Assembly (NCBI GenBank): GCA_032716605.1
Contig: CM064492.1
Location: forward strand, 48,097,876-48,161,875
Length of the DNA: 64,000 bases
Direction: 5' to 3'
Origin: Paralithodes platypus
Taxonomy: Eukaryota > Arthropoda > Malacostraca > Decapoda > Lithodidae
Positions 20,940-32,775 of this stretch are shown piece by piece; position 1 is the stretch's first letter; each line of letters opens with the position of its first letter. A program made the translations under genes and the position numbers. A model generated the notes under the pieces. It had not been told where the DNA came from. It searched no databases and saw only the letters and a list, made by a program, of their open reading frames with translations.

Positions 20940-21305
20940 TCACTCCGCTTTGGAAAGAGATTTCTTAACTTTGGGTATAGTAGATTTGCAAGAGGCTGGC
21001 TTGACCAAAGGTGACTTTATAACTAGACTTTCCCACAAGATATCATCATCACAGTGAAGTGCCTTATCGGCAATATCTTTTGCATAGGAGTTGAAAATGG
21101 TCTTTATCTCATTCAATGCCGCTAGGCACGATAAGTCTTTCTTAGTGATGAGGGCCGCCTTTAACTCAGAACAGACCGAACACCGTTTAGACACCCACAA
21201 GCCGCGAGAACGATAGAGACATTTAACACATTTGATGCAAAGTTTGTGAGCAAATACAGGCAATAATGAGCAAGTAGGGGTAGCGCATAGCTCAAAGCGA
21301 GGCAT
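20940..21305 (-). CDS. DIRS gag N-terminus, seven-cysteine domain
   Basis: A 121-residue open frame starting at the ATG ending at 21305. Residues 7-46 hold seven cysteines spaced C-x4-C-x10-C-x2-C-x2-C-x12-C-x2-C, with a His-Lys just before the third. The same spacing appears in the other DIRS copy (61715 onward). A zinc-binding role is inferred; I do not recognise a named domain. The frame probably continued into the Ser-rich gag before a frameshift near 20940. Confidence 0.6.
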   Translation of the reverse strand: MPRFELCATPTCSLLPVFAHKLCIKCVKCLYRSRGLWVSKRCSVCSELKAALITKKDLSCLAALNEIKTIFNSYAKDIADKALHCDDDILWESLVIKSPLVKPASCKSTIPKVKKSLSKAE

Positions 21306-21560
21306 GATGGAAGAAAAGAGCCCCCCCCCCCCTATCTCAAGTCCGCCGGAAAATTAGCTATAGCCACGGCTACTCTAACCTTCCGCCGGACTCGACCATG
21401 GAAAAACACTGGGGTTTCTCCATTTTAAGCTGATTGGACTGCTTACTTGTGACTAAATGTCACTGGCCCTAATGACCTTAAGTGTATCATTATCCGTGAC
21501 TATTGAAAACAGAAAGATAAGTAACATGCTTTCATGACGTATCGTAACACTTTGCACACT

Positions 21561-21937
21561 CATATCTCTCGCCAATCCATCCACTCACTCACAGACAACA
21601 CGCAGCTGCATGCACGACCTCCCGAAATCCATCCCTCCGAATCCTCCCTTCCTCGCGAGGACAGAGTCCACCTGGCCAGGCTGAGATGCGGACACCATCC
21701 AGCTCTCCTGAGCTATCAGAAGAGACTGGATGACTCCGTTGTCGACGCCTGCCCGGGATGTAACACAGCACCCCATACCATTAAACACATCATAGAAGAC
21801 TGCATTTCACACAACCACTTACGCCAACAACATAATCTACACTCAATGAGAGCTCTGTGGGAAAGCCCGATCGTGGCCATGGCCTTCCTCAGGGACTCGG
21901 GGCTGTTCGGCCAGGCAGCTTAGGGAACAACAACAAC
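21561..21937 (+). mobile_element. LINE-D 3' fragment with (AAC)n tail
   Basis: 5'-truncated plus-strand insertion in the DIRS element, bounded by a 15-bp direct repeat AACACTTTGCACACT (21546-21560 and 21938-21952). The open frame encodes the LINE-D ORF2 C-terminus with LRCGHHPALLSYQKRL and a zinc knuckle C-x2-C-x7-H-x4-C (CPGCNTAPHTIKHIIEDC), then RALWESPIVAMAFLRDSGL and a stop, followed by AACAACAACAAC. Nearly identical to the LINE-D copy at 29764-31498, so the family was recently active. Confidence 0.9.
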
Positions 21938-23597
21938 AACACTTTGCACACTAGACTGGCACGCCGGGCGAAGGAAGTATTGTCGTTTGACAACTCGGTC
22001 AGGGCGAGTCTCCTCGGCGGGCCGAGGTTGCTCTCGTAGGAATTAGCATAATTCGCCGGAAGGGTTGTGGTTCAGCGCACCACGCCGGGACATTTGGTTG
22101 TTCCCTAACTCGTCAACTAGACAAGAAAAGAGGGGCTCTGCACAAAAAGCCGCCGGAGAAAACGACCAAAATTTTTAGAGGGGGGAACTTACGTGAAAAC
22201 ATTTCCCCCACCAAAACCCCACATATATATATGGGACGTCTCCCAATGGCCCACACAATATTTACATGCAACGCACACATGTAGCACAAATTGGGGCAGA
22301 CATAGGCATAAATAATAAATACCGGTACATAGAATGTAACATCCTAAATTACCTGAAGCCTACATTGGAGACCCCTAGCGAGACTGGCCAGGAGGCACGA
22401 GGAACAACACAGGATGAACTGAAGCTCCGACGAACCAGCAGCAGCAGCAAGCAGAATGGGGGGCCCGAGAGAGGGGCCCAGAAGCAAATACGGACTCCAG
22501 AAGGCTCCGCACCACGTGCAGCCACCCTTGAACTAGAGCATTTGCTAATAATAACCAAAATTTATATGCAACTGCCTCAAAGAGACGGCCTGAAGCACAC
22601 TCTTGCGGAAAGGTAGCCTCCTAGCTATAATTATCAAAAGCTAAAGGCGTAACACACAATACAATAATAACACATGTGGCGCGTGGATCTTGAGAGACTT
22701 ATGCGCCTTGTTACAAAAACAGTACCCTAATATACACCCAACTGCGGTCGTGCCAATGGGGCAGCCCGTGCTAGCTAATCTAAACTCTGTTCAGTACAAC
22801 GCAGATGTACACAAATGAGTAAGGACTCCCTAGAAGCGCACGAATGAAGCTGGAGCACTAGGACCACCCGCCCTCCTTGCACGAGCGCGGAAGGGAGAAG
22901 AAGGAAATATGGCCGCTAGTGGGCCTGCACACAAGATATCCACACATGGAAAGCCATAATATAACAGATATTAAGTTAAATTTTCTTTTTATGTTCTACG
23001 AAAAAAAAATCTGTAGGGTACGGTACCCAATCATAAGGATAATTCCATAAGCGAATTAAGCGTGCACTTATGAGAGTACTCCCTGACCCTTCCGCGCGGG
23101 AGATTCGAAACTTCTGCCGTGGGTGTTGAAGGGAGACTACCGTATTATATTAATAGGCAATATCGTCAATGATGAAGGGGCCACTATTAAATAATGGTGT
23201 GCTATGAGGTAAAGCATGAGCTAGAAACAATATGGCGTCCCGAAGTCAAGTTAACAATACCCTCCCATACAGGTACCCTAATCTTACCCAGTCACCTCCT
23301 GCGTGCGGCTCAGATCGTCTCCCATGTGGCCGTTAACGACTGTGGCCGTTTTGCTTGTGGCCATTCGGAGTGTGGCCGTTTTTATTACATACCATCATAT
23401 AAATCAATAACTATTAACTTATTTTATGGTTGCAAGGCGAAAGCATAAAATAAAAATTAAGGAATTAAATATACCAGAATGGGGAATAGAAATACTGTGA
23501 AAGCATAGAAGAAAAATTAAGGAATTAAATATACCAGTATGGAGAACAGAAATGATCAAGAGGCTAAATTTCCAAGGTGGACTGGATACGAAACCTC

Positions 23598-24420
23598 CCA
23601 CGCAAACACACCCACCCACCCACACAACTTAATGAAATAAACACCCACACTCACACTATATGGAGATAAACACCCCTATACATACACCACCCACACCCAA
23701 ACAACACCCACACACACATCGTAAGAAGATAAACACCCACTCACAACATACACCACCCACACCCAAACACAACCCACACACACACATAATTATAGATACG
23801 GTACCCGGTACACCCACACAACATACACTGACCACATAAATACACCCACCCACACCCATACATTGCCCACATGAATAACCTACACCCACCCCACAACATA
23901 AGGAGATAAACACCCGCACAACATACACTGACCACATAAATACACTCACCCACACCCAAACACTGACCACATAAATAAACCCACCCACACAACATAATGA
24001 GATAAACACACACTCTACATACACCATCCACATCCAAACACTGACCACATAAATGCATGCACACAAACACACAATATAATGATATATACACCCACACAAC
24101 ATACACTAACCACATAATACACCCACAACATAATGAGAGAAACACTCACACAACATACGGTACACCACCAACATAAATACACCCACCCACACAACACAAT
24201 GAGAGAAACACCCACACAAAATACACCACCAACATTAATAAACCCACATACAACATACAACACACATACCGGTACTGACCACATAAATACACCCACCCAC
24301 ACAACATACACCACCCTCGCCCACGACACAAAGAGAGAAACACCCACCCACCCACAACATACAACACCCACACCCATACACTGACCACATAAATACACCC
24401 ACCCACCCACACCGGCACTG
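23598..24420. repeat. CACCCA-rich minisatellite
   Basis: About 820 bp of irregular tandem units built from CACCCACACA, ACATACACCACC, ACCACATAAATACACCCACC and AATGAGATAAACACCC. Overlapping open frames on the minus strand (Gly/Val/Trp/Cys-rich) are repeat artefacts. Scars of the TACGGTA type interrupt it near 23797 and 24159. Confidence 0.9.
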
Positions 24421-24879
24421 ACACAGATATCATATGGTTTCCTTGGCCAACTTCAACTCTGAAACACGAAGACATTATTCTCACATTATTTTGCCCAATA
24501 TTAAACAGTTTTATTCAGTTTTCATTCTCATAATATTTTGCCCAATATTAGACGATTTTATTCAGCTTTTGAATGTCCTCGTCCAACCATCAAACACAAC
24601 TTAACTTCATCAAACTTGACCTTACCTGTAGTTGACAGATTTATCTGACTACCATATGATCTTTTACTTTTCATACAGGCTTATTACTTAATATATTATT
24701 TCTGTTTTGAATTATTATTATTATTTAATTGGGCCTATTATCATTATTCTTTATTCAATCCAAACCTCGTTGAAAATTGTATTCATATATACAGTACGGT
24801 ATATACATTAATTTAAATATGACGTTATTGACACCACACCCTACATAATATACCAGCATATATACTGTATATAAATAAA

Positions 24880-24936
24880 TAAATATACCCGTTATATATA
24901 TATATACCGGTATATATATATATATATACCAGTATA

Positions 24937-25008
<72 letters not shown>

Positions 25009-25076
25009 CTGTATATATACCGGTATATATATACTGTATGCCTACTGTATATATATATACCGGTATATATATAATA
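24880..25076. repeat. (TA)n microsatellite with TACCGGTA and TACTGTA interruptions
   Basis: About 200 bp of TA repeats, including a continuous stretch near 24940-25003. It is broken by ATACCGGTAT near 24906, 25018 and 25061 and by TACTGTA near 25010, 25030 and 25043. The interruptions keep TA on both sides. Confidence 0.95.
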
Positions 25077-25558
25077 CGTATATCAAAGCCTAATATAAAC
25101 ACGACATATTGATCATAATAATGCGTTTAGCTTTTCAGTTAGCCTTAATTGTGGAAGTTAAACTTTAATTTCCATCATGATTCTGAATAGAATAACCCTA
25201 AACATTCTGTCAATCACGATATATTAACGTTCAACTAATTCCATGATAAGATAAGATAACTAGGGCCCCACAGCAGAGGCTTGGTAGATAAAAGGTGGCT
25301 TCACTCAAGCGATTTTTCTGGCAAAATTCTATCTTTATATCTGGCAGCATTTGGGAGCTCTTTTTCGTTGGAATTGGCAACTAGACTATAATAGTTGGCA
25401 TAATTCTCATAAAACTTTAAGTAGCCTATACTGTATACCGTACCGTTATTCATAAGATTTCTGGTTTCAGATTCCGACGATGTAACCTAAACATCTACAA
25501 AAGTACAAAGTATAGTCGTAAAAAGAAAAAAAACTAACGATAAGGCATGGTTGCTATA
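25077..25558. other. AT-rich spacer, nothing recognised
   Basis: No open frame, RNA gene or repeat that I can name. It ends in the TA target duplication of the Tigger element. Confidence 0.5.
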
Positions 25559-25961
25559 CAGTAAACCCTCGCCATCTCGGACCTCTAGAAGTCGGAAACC
25601 CGTACTAGCCGGATTGGCTACGGCCTCTCGCACATGCACTTCCGTATTTCGGACATTTCCGTCATCGTTCCGACAATCTCTGACGTTGTCGGACTTTATA
25701 TAAGTATTCGGAAAATGTCCGTCATAACCGTCCTCTGATATCTCGAATATTTCCGAAATGTGTCGTAACGGTGTCCGACAAAGGATGACGTGTCGGATGA
25801 CGACCTCACGTCACCGGACAATAAGGGTGAATATCCGAGAAACAGAAGGGAGGTCCGGCGCCATCTTACATCCGGGGACCGAGCGTGGGAGGCTGGGAGC
25901 GTCAGTCCGCACCAAGCTCTGTTGTGTTACACATCGGCGCGTGCCATTTATTTTGTTCACC

Positions 25962-27587
25962 ATGCCTCCCAAGGATAAGCCTAAGCGTAAGGTGACTTCT
26001 ATATCACTAGAAACGAAGCTACAGATGTTGAAGGATCTGAACAGTGGGATGAAAGCCAAGCAACTTCAGGAGAAGTATAGCTTAGGCAGATCGACAATCT
26101 ACGACTTCATCCGAGACAAGGAAAAAGTCCGGCAGCATGGCACAGCTGTGCTTCATGGTCCTTCTACCGCCAAGATCTTTCGCAAGGCCAAGCTAGCCTA
26201 TCAAGACATCGACGACGCAGTGCTGAAGTGGTACAGACAACATCGTGCTGAGGGCGTACCAGTGAGAGGCATCGAGATACAACATGCAGCAGAACGCTTC
26301 GGACAGCATCTTCATCACCCAAACTTCAAGGCTAGCGAGGGGTGGTTGTGGAGGTTCCGAAACTGCCATGGCCTCACAAACAGGACTATTTGTGGTGAAA
26401 TTTTAAGCGCCGATACTTCGGCCATAGAAGCCTTCACTGAACGCTTCCACGCCCTTATAACCGAGGAACACCTTCAACATTGGCAACTCTATAACGGTGA
26501 CGAGACTGGCTTGTATTGGCGTTCTCTACCCTCCAACACACAGGCCCACCGAGAAATCACGTCCACACCTGGCCACAAAACTGTGAAGGACCGCATTTCA
26601 GTGCTTTGTTGTGCTAATGCCGACGCAAGCCACCGTGTGACCCCTATAATCGTCGGAAAATCTCAGAAGCCGAGAGTAATTAAGGACCTCATCATTAACA
26701 AGCAACTCCCAGTCGACTATTATGGATCAAAGAAAGCTTGGTTTAACCAGGTAATCACTGAGGATTTCTTTCACAAGAGATTTGTACCCGACGTTCGCTC
26801 GTTCCAGAATCGAGTGTATGGTGTACCCTATGACGAAGCAGTTGCCATCTTGTTGCTCGACAACGCACCTGCACACCCTTGTACCACGAAACTGGAGAGT
26901 GCCAACGGCAAAATTAAGACCATGTTCCTGCCTCCTAATACCACAAGTGCTATTCAGCCTATGGACCAAGGAATAATTGAAGCTTGCAAAAGCGTTACAA
27001 GAGGAAGTTCCTGGAGCAATGTCTTTTCATCATAGAAGATCGGATGGACGAAGAGGGATGTGGATACACGCGGGAAGAAATCTCTACAAAAACTGAAGTA
27101 GTATACCCTGAAAGACTGCATCTACAATTGGGCAGAGGCGTGGCGAGAAGTTTCTTTCAACACACTGAGGAATGGGTGGACCACGGTCTTAAATATCCCG
27201 AAGGTGCAAGATCCAGGTTTTGAAGGGTTTGGGGCAGCTGACTTCAGGAACCTCTTGAACCAGGGTAACCAGGGTGACCTCCCCGAAGAAGAAGTTGACG
27301 ACTGGCTGCAAGAGGACAGAAACCTACCTGGACACGAGCATAAGACTGACGAACAAATTGCAGCCGAGGTGTTAGGGGTAGCCGAGGATGAGTCGGACGA
27401 AGAGACACAGGGGGCCAAGATATCAGTGTCGCATGCTAGAGACTCCTTTGACACCATTCTTCAGTTTCTGACTCAAGTAGATGACCCAAAGTTGCAGTCC
27501 CTATATGAACCACTGCGTAATGGTCGATTCCATATACAGAGGGCACACCTTAATCGCTTGCTAGCACCACCTCCCTCCACAGTGTAG
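25962..27587 (+). pseudogene. Tigger-type transposase (CENP-B/jerky-like), frameshifted
   Basis: I prefer the start ATG at 25962 (context CACCATGCC) over the upstream ATG at 25758, because the family N-terminus begins with the basic MPPKDKPKRK segment. A pipsqueak/CENP-B helix-turn-helix follows (LETKLQMLKDL, LGRSTIYDFIRDKEKV), then a second CENP-B-type DNA-binding domain (about residues 70-140), then the DDE-type catalytic domain with LYNGDETGLYW, LLLDNAPAHP and PPNTTSAIQPMDQGIIEACK; the three expected aspartates are present. One base is missing from an A run near 26988, moving the end into another frame, and a second shift lies near 27105. The acidic C-terminus reads on to 27587. It would cut and paste the element in the nucleus. 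Confidence 0.88.
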
Positions 27588-27837
27588 CTTCAGTTGCCAG
27601 CACCTCCTCTCTCCCAAGTGTTTCCTCAGTTGCTAGCACCTCGTGGAGCACTGTAGACACTGTGCCACTCTCAGACTTGGACATGGATTTGGATGGATTA
27701 ATGAGTAGCACGCCTGTGCCCATGGATATACCTGAACCTGACATTGTTTGTGAGGTGGAGAAGGACAGTGTGGGTAAAGGTAAGGGTTCCATGACAGGCA
27801 AGGGATATGGTCCTAAGAGTGGGGGTGTGAAGAACAG

Positions 27838-28212
27838 TGAAGTGGAGAAGAACAGTGCGATGGACATTGAGGTGGAGAAGGACAGTGAGGTGGAGAAGGA
27901 CAGTGGGGTGGAGAAGGAGTGAGGTGGAGAAGGACAGTGGGGTGGAGGACAGTGAGGTGGAGAAGAACAGTGAGATGGAGAAGAACAGTGAGGTGGAGAA
28001 GGACAGAGGTGGAGAAGGACAGTGGGGTGGAGGACAGTGGGGTGGAAAAGGACAGTGGGGTGGAAAAGGACAGTGTGGGGTGGAAAAGGACAGTGTGGGG
28101 TGGAAAAGGACAGTGGGGTGGAGAAGGACAGTGAGGTGGAGAAGGGCAGTGGGGTGGAGAAGGACAGTGGGGTGGAGAAGGACAGTGGGGTGGAGAAGGA
28201 CAGTGAGATGGA
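27838..28212. repeat. 18-bp minisatellite (GTGGAGAAGGACAGTGGG) in the Tigger 3' region
   Basis: Roughly twenty imperfect 18-bp units, coding Val-Glu-Lys-Asp-Ser-Gly when in frame. It lies after the transposase stop and before the right inverted end. Some units lose or gain bases, so no single frame spans the array. Confidence 0.92.
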
Positions 28213-28671
28213 GGTGGGGGGTGAAAAGGGGATGCTGCAGTAATTAATGCAGTGTTGGGGAGGCGGGAGGGGGGAGGGAGGACATCAAGACTACAGACAA
28301 GAGCTATGAAGGGGTAAGTGTAATATAGCCTACTGTACAATACATATTGTAGAACTAAAATACATGTACCGGTACTGTGTTTTCTATTACAGATTATAGG
28401 GTTCGAATAGGGTTGTCTTCGTTTTCTAGGTTGATGCGGACTTCTCTCTTGAGGTCGGATTTTTTCCGTAGTCTCCGAGTTCATTGTTGCCTCGGACGTA
28501 CATTGGTTAGGTCGGATTTTATCCTCTGTTAGGTCGGACACAAGCCGGACTCCGAACATCTCGGATTTTCGGTCATCTCGGACTGGGTCTCCCCCCAATT
28601 AGTCCGAGATAGCGAGGGTTTACTGTACTGTATTATTGTTATTATCGCCCGGTGGAAAAATTAATCCTTAA

Positions 28672-28858
28672 CCCCTTCTTTACCGAGATGTCTTTTTAGT
28701 TTTATTCTAGCTATATTCAGATGATTTTGTGCAGTTTAAGAAGGATCTGTGGTAGCACAAAGGGTTAAGTGAGATAATTCGAAGCTTCTTAATTGCTGGT
28801 TACCCTTTTTAAACTTAATAAAATCGTCTAATAGTTGCCAGCATAGAATGAAAAGGAG
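28672..28858. mobile_element. TTAACCCTTT-family MITE, copy 2 (short)
   Basis: Between TTAA at 28668-28671 and 28859-28862. It shares TTCTAGCTATNTTCAGA, GTGCAGTTTAAGAAG and AATCGTCTAATAGT blocks with 13332-13672. At 28753-28754 it has a plain TA where the sister copy carries TACCGGTA. Confidence 0.6.
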
Positions 28859-28924
28859 TTAAGCAGCTGATTTTTTTATACTAGTGAGAAAACATGAAAC
28901 CATTGTGTGTCTGCATCATATTAA

Positions 28925-29712
28925 TGTTAAGTTGTCATAACTAACATCATATTTAGGACAAACGAACCGCCCCTCCTCCCAACCAACACCGCCTTCATCC
29001 ATATACTTCCTAACTCCATCCTTCCACCTCTCTTTCAGTCTACCTCTCCCTCTCTGTCCTACCACCTCGCTCTCGTACACCTTCTTAGTCATTCTCTCGC
29101 TTCCCAAACGTTCCATATGGCCAAACCATCTCAAGTTGTTCCTTTTCACACTTTCCAGCACATCTACCTCCACACCACACCTCCTTCTTACTTCCTCATT
29201 AGTCTGTCTATCCCTCCATGTAACTCCACACACACTTCTCAAGTAACTCATTTCCACCCCTCGCACTCTTGATCCGAGTCTCTTCTCAAACGTCCATGTT
29301 TCGCTTCCATAAGTCAGTGTCGGGATTACCACACTATCATGCAAGGACTTCTTCACTTCCATATTGACCACCCTATTTCTTGTTACTGCTTTCAGCGTTC
29401 CTACAACCCTCTTCCCCTGTTGCACCCTCTCCCGCACTTCTTTTCATCCATAGTCCCATCTTTACTCAACACACTGCCCAGATACTTAAATGAGCTGACA
29501 ATCTCCATCATAGCCTGACCGTTCAACTTCACCTCACACTCTGTGGCTTCACCCCTTTCGAAGACCATAACCTTGCTCTTCCCCGCATTTACCTTCAGAT
29601 TCCGTTTTTCGCAAACTGTTCCAAAAACATTTACGGTACCAGACCCTGCAACTCCCATTCATTATCGCTCATCAGAACTGTATCATCAGCAAACAGCAGT
29701 ACGGCAATCAAG
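28925..29712 (-). mobile_element. RTE 3' fragment, broken
   Basis: Minus-strand piece of the RTE family found near full length at 43501-46710. It encodes the RT from just after FADD (29712) to the C-terminus with WFGHMERL, KVYESEV and the RWKDGVRKYM block. The frame breaks at 29632-29638, where TACGGTA (TACCGTA on the coding strand) replaces the TA of the intact copy, and near 29440 by a small deletion. It is cut at 29712. Confidence 0.88.
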
Positions 29713-29763
29713 ATAGGGACATGAAAATATACCGTCAGTTAAAAACAAGCCTACTAGAGTTGT

Positions 29764-31498
29764 TGTTGTTGTTGTTCCCTAAGCTGCCTGGCCGAACAGC
29801 CCCGAGTCCCTGAGAAAGGCCATGGCCACGATCGGGCTTTCCCACAGAGCTCTCATTGAGTGTAGATTGTGTTGTTGGCGTAAGTGGTTGTGTGAAATGC
29901 AGTCTTCTATGATGTGTTTAATGGTATGGGGTGCTGTGTTACATCCCGGGCAGGCGTCGACAACGGAGTCATCCAGTCTCTTCTGATAGCTCAGGAGAGC
30001 TGGATGGTGTCCGCATCTCAGCCTGGCCAGGTGGACTCTGTCCTCGCGAGGAAGGGAGGATTCGGAAGGATGGATTTCGGGAGGTCGTGTATGCAGCTGC
30101 GTGTTGTCTGTGAGTGAGTGGATGGATCGGTGAGAGATATGAGTATGGATGTGCTTTTGGAAGTTGGTTCGGGGTGGGCAGGGAGGGAGAGAGGACAATA
30201 ATTGTGTGTGATACCGTGTGCTGGGTGTTGTTTTGATATTTCTTGGTGTCTGTGGGTGCGTTGCCATGTAGTTTAGTGGGTGGTCTTGGTTCGTAGAGGC
30301 TGCTGCCAGGAATTGAGTGCCTCTCATGTCCAGATGGTCTTTGACTTTAAGGATTTTGGTTTCTTGATGTAGGTGATCTGTGGGTGAAGTAGCTGTGCAA
30401 CCTGTAATGATCTTCAGGGCTTTGTTTTGAATAGTCTGTAAGGTCTTATGATGTGTTTCAGCTAGGTTAGAAGCCCAGGCTGGGCTTGCGTATTCCATCA
30501 CTGATCTTATGTATTGTTTATATACTGTGGTGGTAGTTTCTTTGTTGTGTCCAAATTTTGTGTGAGCAAGTGACCTGAGGGCGTTAAGTCTGGGTGTCAG
30601 TTTCTTTTAATGTTTGTGGTGTGCTGTTTGAATGTCATATGAGTATCATATGTTACTCCTAGGATTTTGGGTGTGTGTGTATGTGTTAGGGGTGTGTTGT
30701 TTATGGTGAGTTGAGGGATGTATTCGTGTTCTCCTGTCCAACTTGTGAGCAGGGTTGCGGTGGATTTGGCTGGGGCTAGATTAAGTCTGTTTGTAGTGCA
30801 CCAGCCATGTAGTGTGTTGAGATAGGGTTGAAGGAGATCTGTTGCTCTTTTTGGGTCATGGTGTGTGCATGTGAGTGTTATGTCATCTGCATAGGAGGCT
30901 AAGTTTATTTGGGGCGTATTGGGTGTAGTTATATCGTGCATGTACAGATTGAAGAGTGCGGGCGATAGGACGGATCCTTGTGGGACTCCGTTTGGAAAGT
31001 TTCTGATTTTAGATGACTGACCGGCAAAAGATACGTGTGCACATCTGCCTGCTAGGAAGTTGGCCAGCCACCTTTTTGTGTTGTTGTGCATGTTTGTCTT
31101 GTAGATTTTGTTTGTTAGGTTGTGGCGGGGGATGGCATCAAAGGCTTTACTAATGTCGAGTGTGGCTAATAGTGATCTGTGTGGTGGTCTAGCTGAGTTG
31201 ATGCCGTCGAAAGCTCTTTGTGTAAGGTCTGTGAGAAGAGTGTTTGTGGAGTGCAGTGGTCTAAAACCATGTTGTGTTGGAGCTAGGGGTAGGTCAGGTG
31301 TAATTAGTTGTAATACTAGGCGTTCCATGACTTTGGAGGGGGAGCAAAGGAGTGTGATGGGGCGGTGCGAGGAGGGTAGCGTGGGGTCTTTGTTGGGTTT
31401 GGGGAATGTGATGATGATACCATGCTTCCAAATGTCTGGTATTGTGTTGTGTGAATAGCTGTAGTTTGATATGTTAGTGAGTGCTTGTATGCCTTATT
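29764..31498 (-). mobile_element. LINE-D (Jockey/I-group-like), 5'-truncated, with target duplication
   Basis: 1.7-kb minus-strand insertion bounded by a 16-bp direct repeat AGCCTACTAGAGTTGT (29748-29763 and 31499-31514). The 3' tail is (AAC)n, read as (GTT)n on the plus strand right after the left duplication. It holds the RT and the C-terminal zinc knuckle. The long duplication with few mismatches indicates a fairly recent insertion. Confidence 0.9.
29779..31328 (-). pseudogene. LINE-D reverse transcriptase and C-terminal zinc knuckle
   Basis: First frame 31328-30597: TQHGFRPLHSTNTLL, LLATLDISKAFDAIPR, FPNGVPQGSVLSPALFNLYM and ASYADDITL, with the YADD active site intact. A frameshift in the gap 30502-30596 leads to the second frame 30501-29779: ASPAWASNL, IQNKALKIITG and the C-x2-C-x7-H-x4-C knuckle (CPGCNTAPHTIKHIIEDC), ending SGLFGQAA. 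The knuckle near the end of ORF2 is typical of the Jockey/R1/I groups; I cannot choose among them by eye. The endonuclease is missing through truncation. Confidence 0.82.
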
Positions 31499-31514
31499 AG
31501 CCTACTAGAGTTGT

Positions 31515-32404
31515 CAACATCTATAGCTAGATCAAAGTAAATATCCCTCCATCTATCGGTAAAATAGCTAAATTGACAACAATGAGGAAATCACAGAAAG
31601 GAGAAACCTGATGTGAAACTGACAAGCCCCATGCATAGTAACTTGCACAATGCGCATTCTTGGCAAATCAGGGGTTAAGGGGTTTTTCTTGTTAAGTTGG
31701 AGGGGGGGGGGGGAAGGGGGAGGAATTGTTGACAATTTTATGCAGGTTAGGAAGGGCCTGTGAGAGTCAAAGGATTAAGTGAGATCGTACAGTATTGTGC
31801 TTAACGCTTATATTCCTAGAGGTTTTTCCTAAGCTGATTTTATATACCGTATCTAGTGCCAGACGGCATAATCACTAAATGAGGGTGGCTGTGAATGAAT
31901 CACCTGCATATGCTTCCATATGCCGAGGCAACTCTATCAATTCTCTAGTTTGTTTCTCTTCACGGAGGAGGGTCGCTTAAGCTCGACCGACCATTGGTGT
32001 GCATAGTGTGTGGAATACTATTACCGGTATACTGTACTGTTGGAATGGCTGTGGATGTGAATGTAGTCTGTAACCAGTGTAATCATCTTTATAATTTTTT
32101 TTTTCTATGTGTATGAAGGAGATAAAAGGCAGGCTGGCTGATCAGGTGCTAGCATAGGCCTAAATATGTATCCATGCACCACTGGTCTAGCACACCTCTA
32201 ATGACCACCACTACAGCTAGGGGTATGCAAAGCCATGACTGTAGGTCAATTAACAGTCTAATGTTTGCCAGAAAATGTACAGCACACCATGGAGAAGGAA
32301 TACAGGAAAATTAACATTAAATTGCAAGTTTTGGCAACTATATCACTCCCAAAAGTACAATACGAAATGTGAACCATAACTTTACCTTAATAGCCTATCT
32401 TTAA
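31515..32404. other. No gene recognised; G-run and possible MITE debris
   Basis: Contains a G11 run near 31703-31713, a GGTTAAGG / GATTAAGTGAGAT pair reminiscent of the TTAACCCTTT MITE family (31675-31860), and otherwise unique-looking sequence. No open frame with a recognisable product. Confidence 0.4.
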
Positions 32405-32775
32405 TAACTAGAGGGGAGCCCGGGAGAGCACATACCTCCGCCTACACTGGTGGAGGTATGTGCTCTACCGATCGCCTCCTAAATTAAATCGCTTCTCCCT
32501 TGGCACATATCCTATCTGCCCACCATATTTTGTGAACATCGGTTCATAACTTTGTGAGCCGCCTATGCTGGCGGAGGTATGCGCTCTACCGATCACCTCT
32601 TAAATTGAATCACTTTTTCCTTGGCACATATCCTATCTGACCAGCAATGTTCGTGAACATTAGTTCATAACTTTTGAAATAAAGGTATATTGTTTACAGA
32701 CAAACAGAAAGACAGGCAGACAAACTGAGGCAATAACATAACCTCCTCCAACTTTGCTGAAAGAGGTAATATTGA
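32405..32775 (-). repeat. Dispersed repeat, internally duplicated
   Basis: Reverse-orientation relative of 11515-11790. Two tandem sub-units begin near 32430 and 32563, each with GGNGGAGGTATG(T/C)GCTCTACC, CTTGGCACATATCCTATCTG and GTTCATAACTTT. The last part holds a run of CAGACA-type units. Non-coding. Confidence 0.55.

Larger units (their letters stand above)
15244..23185 (-). mobile_element. DIRS-like tyrosine-recombinase retrotransposon, decayed
   Basis: About 7.9 kb. Both ends carry the same inverted terminal sequence, AGTGGCCCCTTCATCATTGA, in plus form at 15244 and reverse-complemented ending at 23185. The same sequence opens a second element at 59344. On the minus strand the order is Cys-rich gag, Pro/Ser-rich gag, RT, RNase H and tyrosine recombinase, the DIRS order. 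Inverted rather than direct terminal repeats and a recombinase in place of an integrase fit DIRS. A LINE-D fragment (21561-21937) sits in the 5' part. Many frameshifts make it inactive. The stretch 22186-22900 has no recognisable gene. Confidence 0.8.
25559..28625 (+). mobile_element. Tigger/pogo-type DNA transposon with both ends
   Basis: A 3,067-bp element between TA (25557-25558) and TA (28626-28627). Its inverted ends are near-perfect, CAGTAAACCCTCGCCATCTC on the left and CAGTAAACCCTCGCTATCTC reversed on the right. CAGT...CCCTCG ends and TA duplication are typical of pogo/Tigger. It encodes one transposase, now frameshifted, and has an expanded 18-bp minisatellite near its 3' end. Confidence 0.92.

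Noticed and set aside
23656..24484. Overlapping minus-strand frames rich in Gly, Val, Cys and Trp, resembling membrane proteins
   Set aside because: They read through the CACCCA minisatellite in all frames and show no conserved architecture.
25962..27587. Host jerky/CENP-B-like gene
   Set aside because: The frame lies inside intact transposon TIRs with TA duplications and is frameshifted, so it is the element's own transposase.
27813..28598. 261-residue Pro/Ser/His-rich minus-strand frame
   Set aside because: It is the complement of the 18-bp minisatellite inside the Tigger element.
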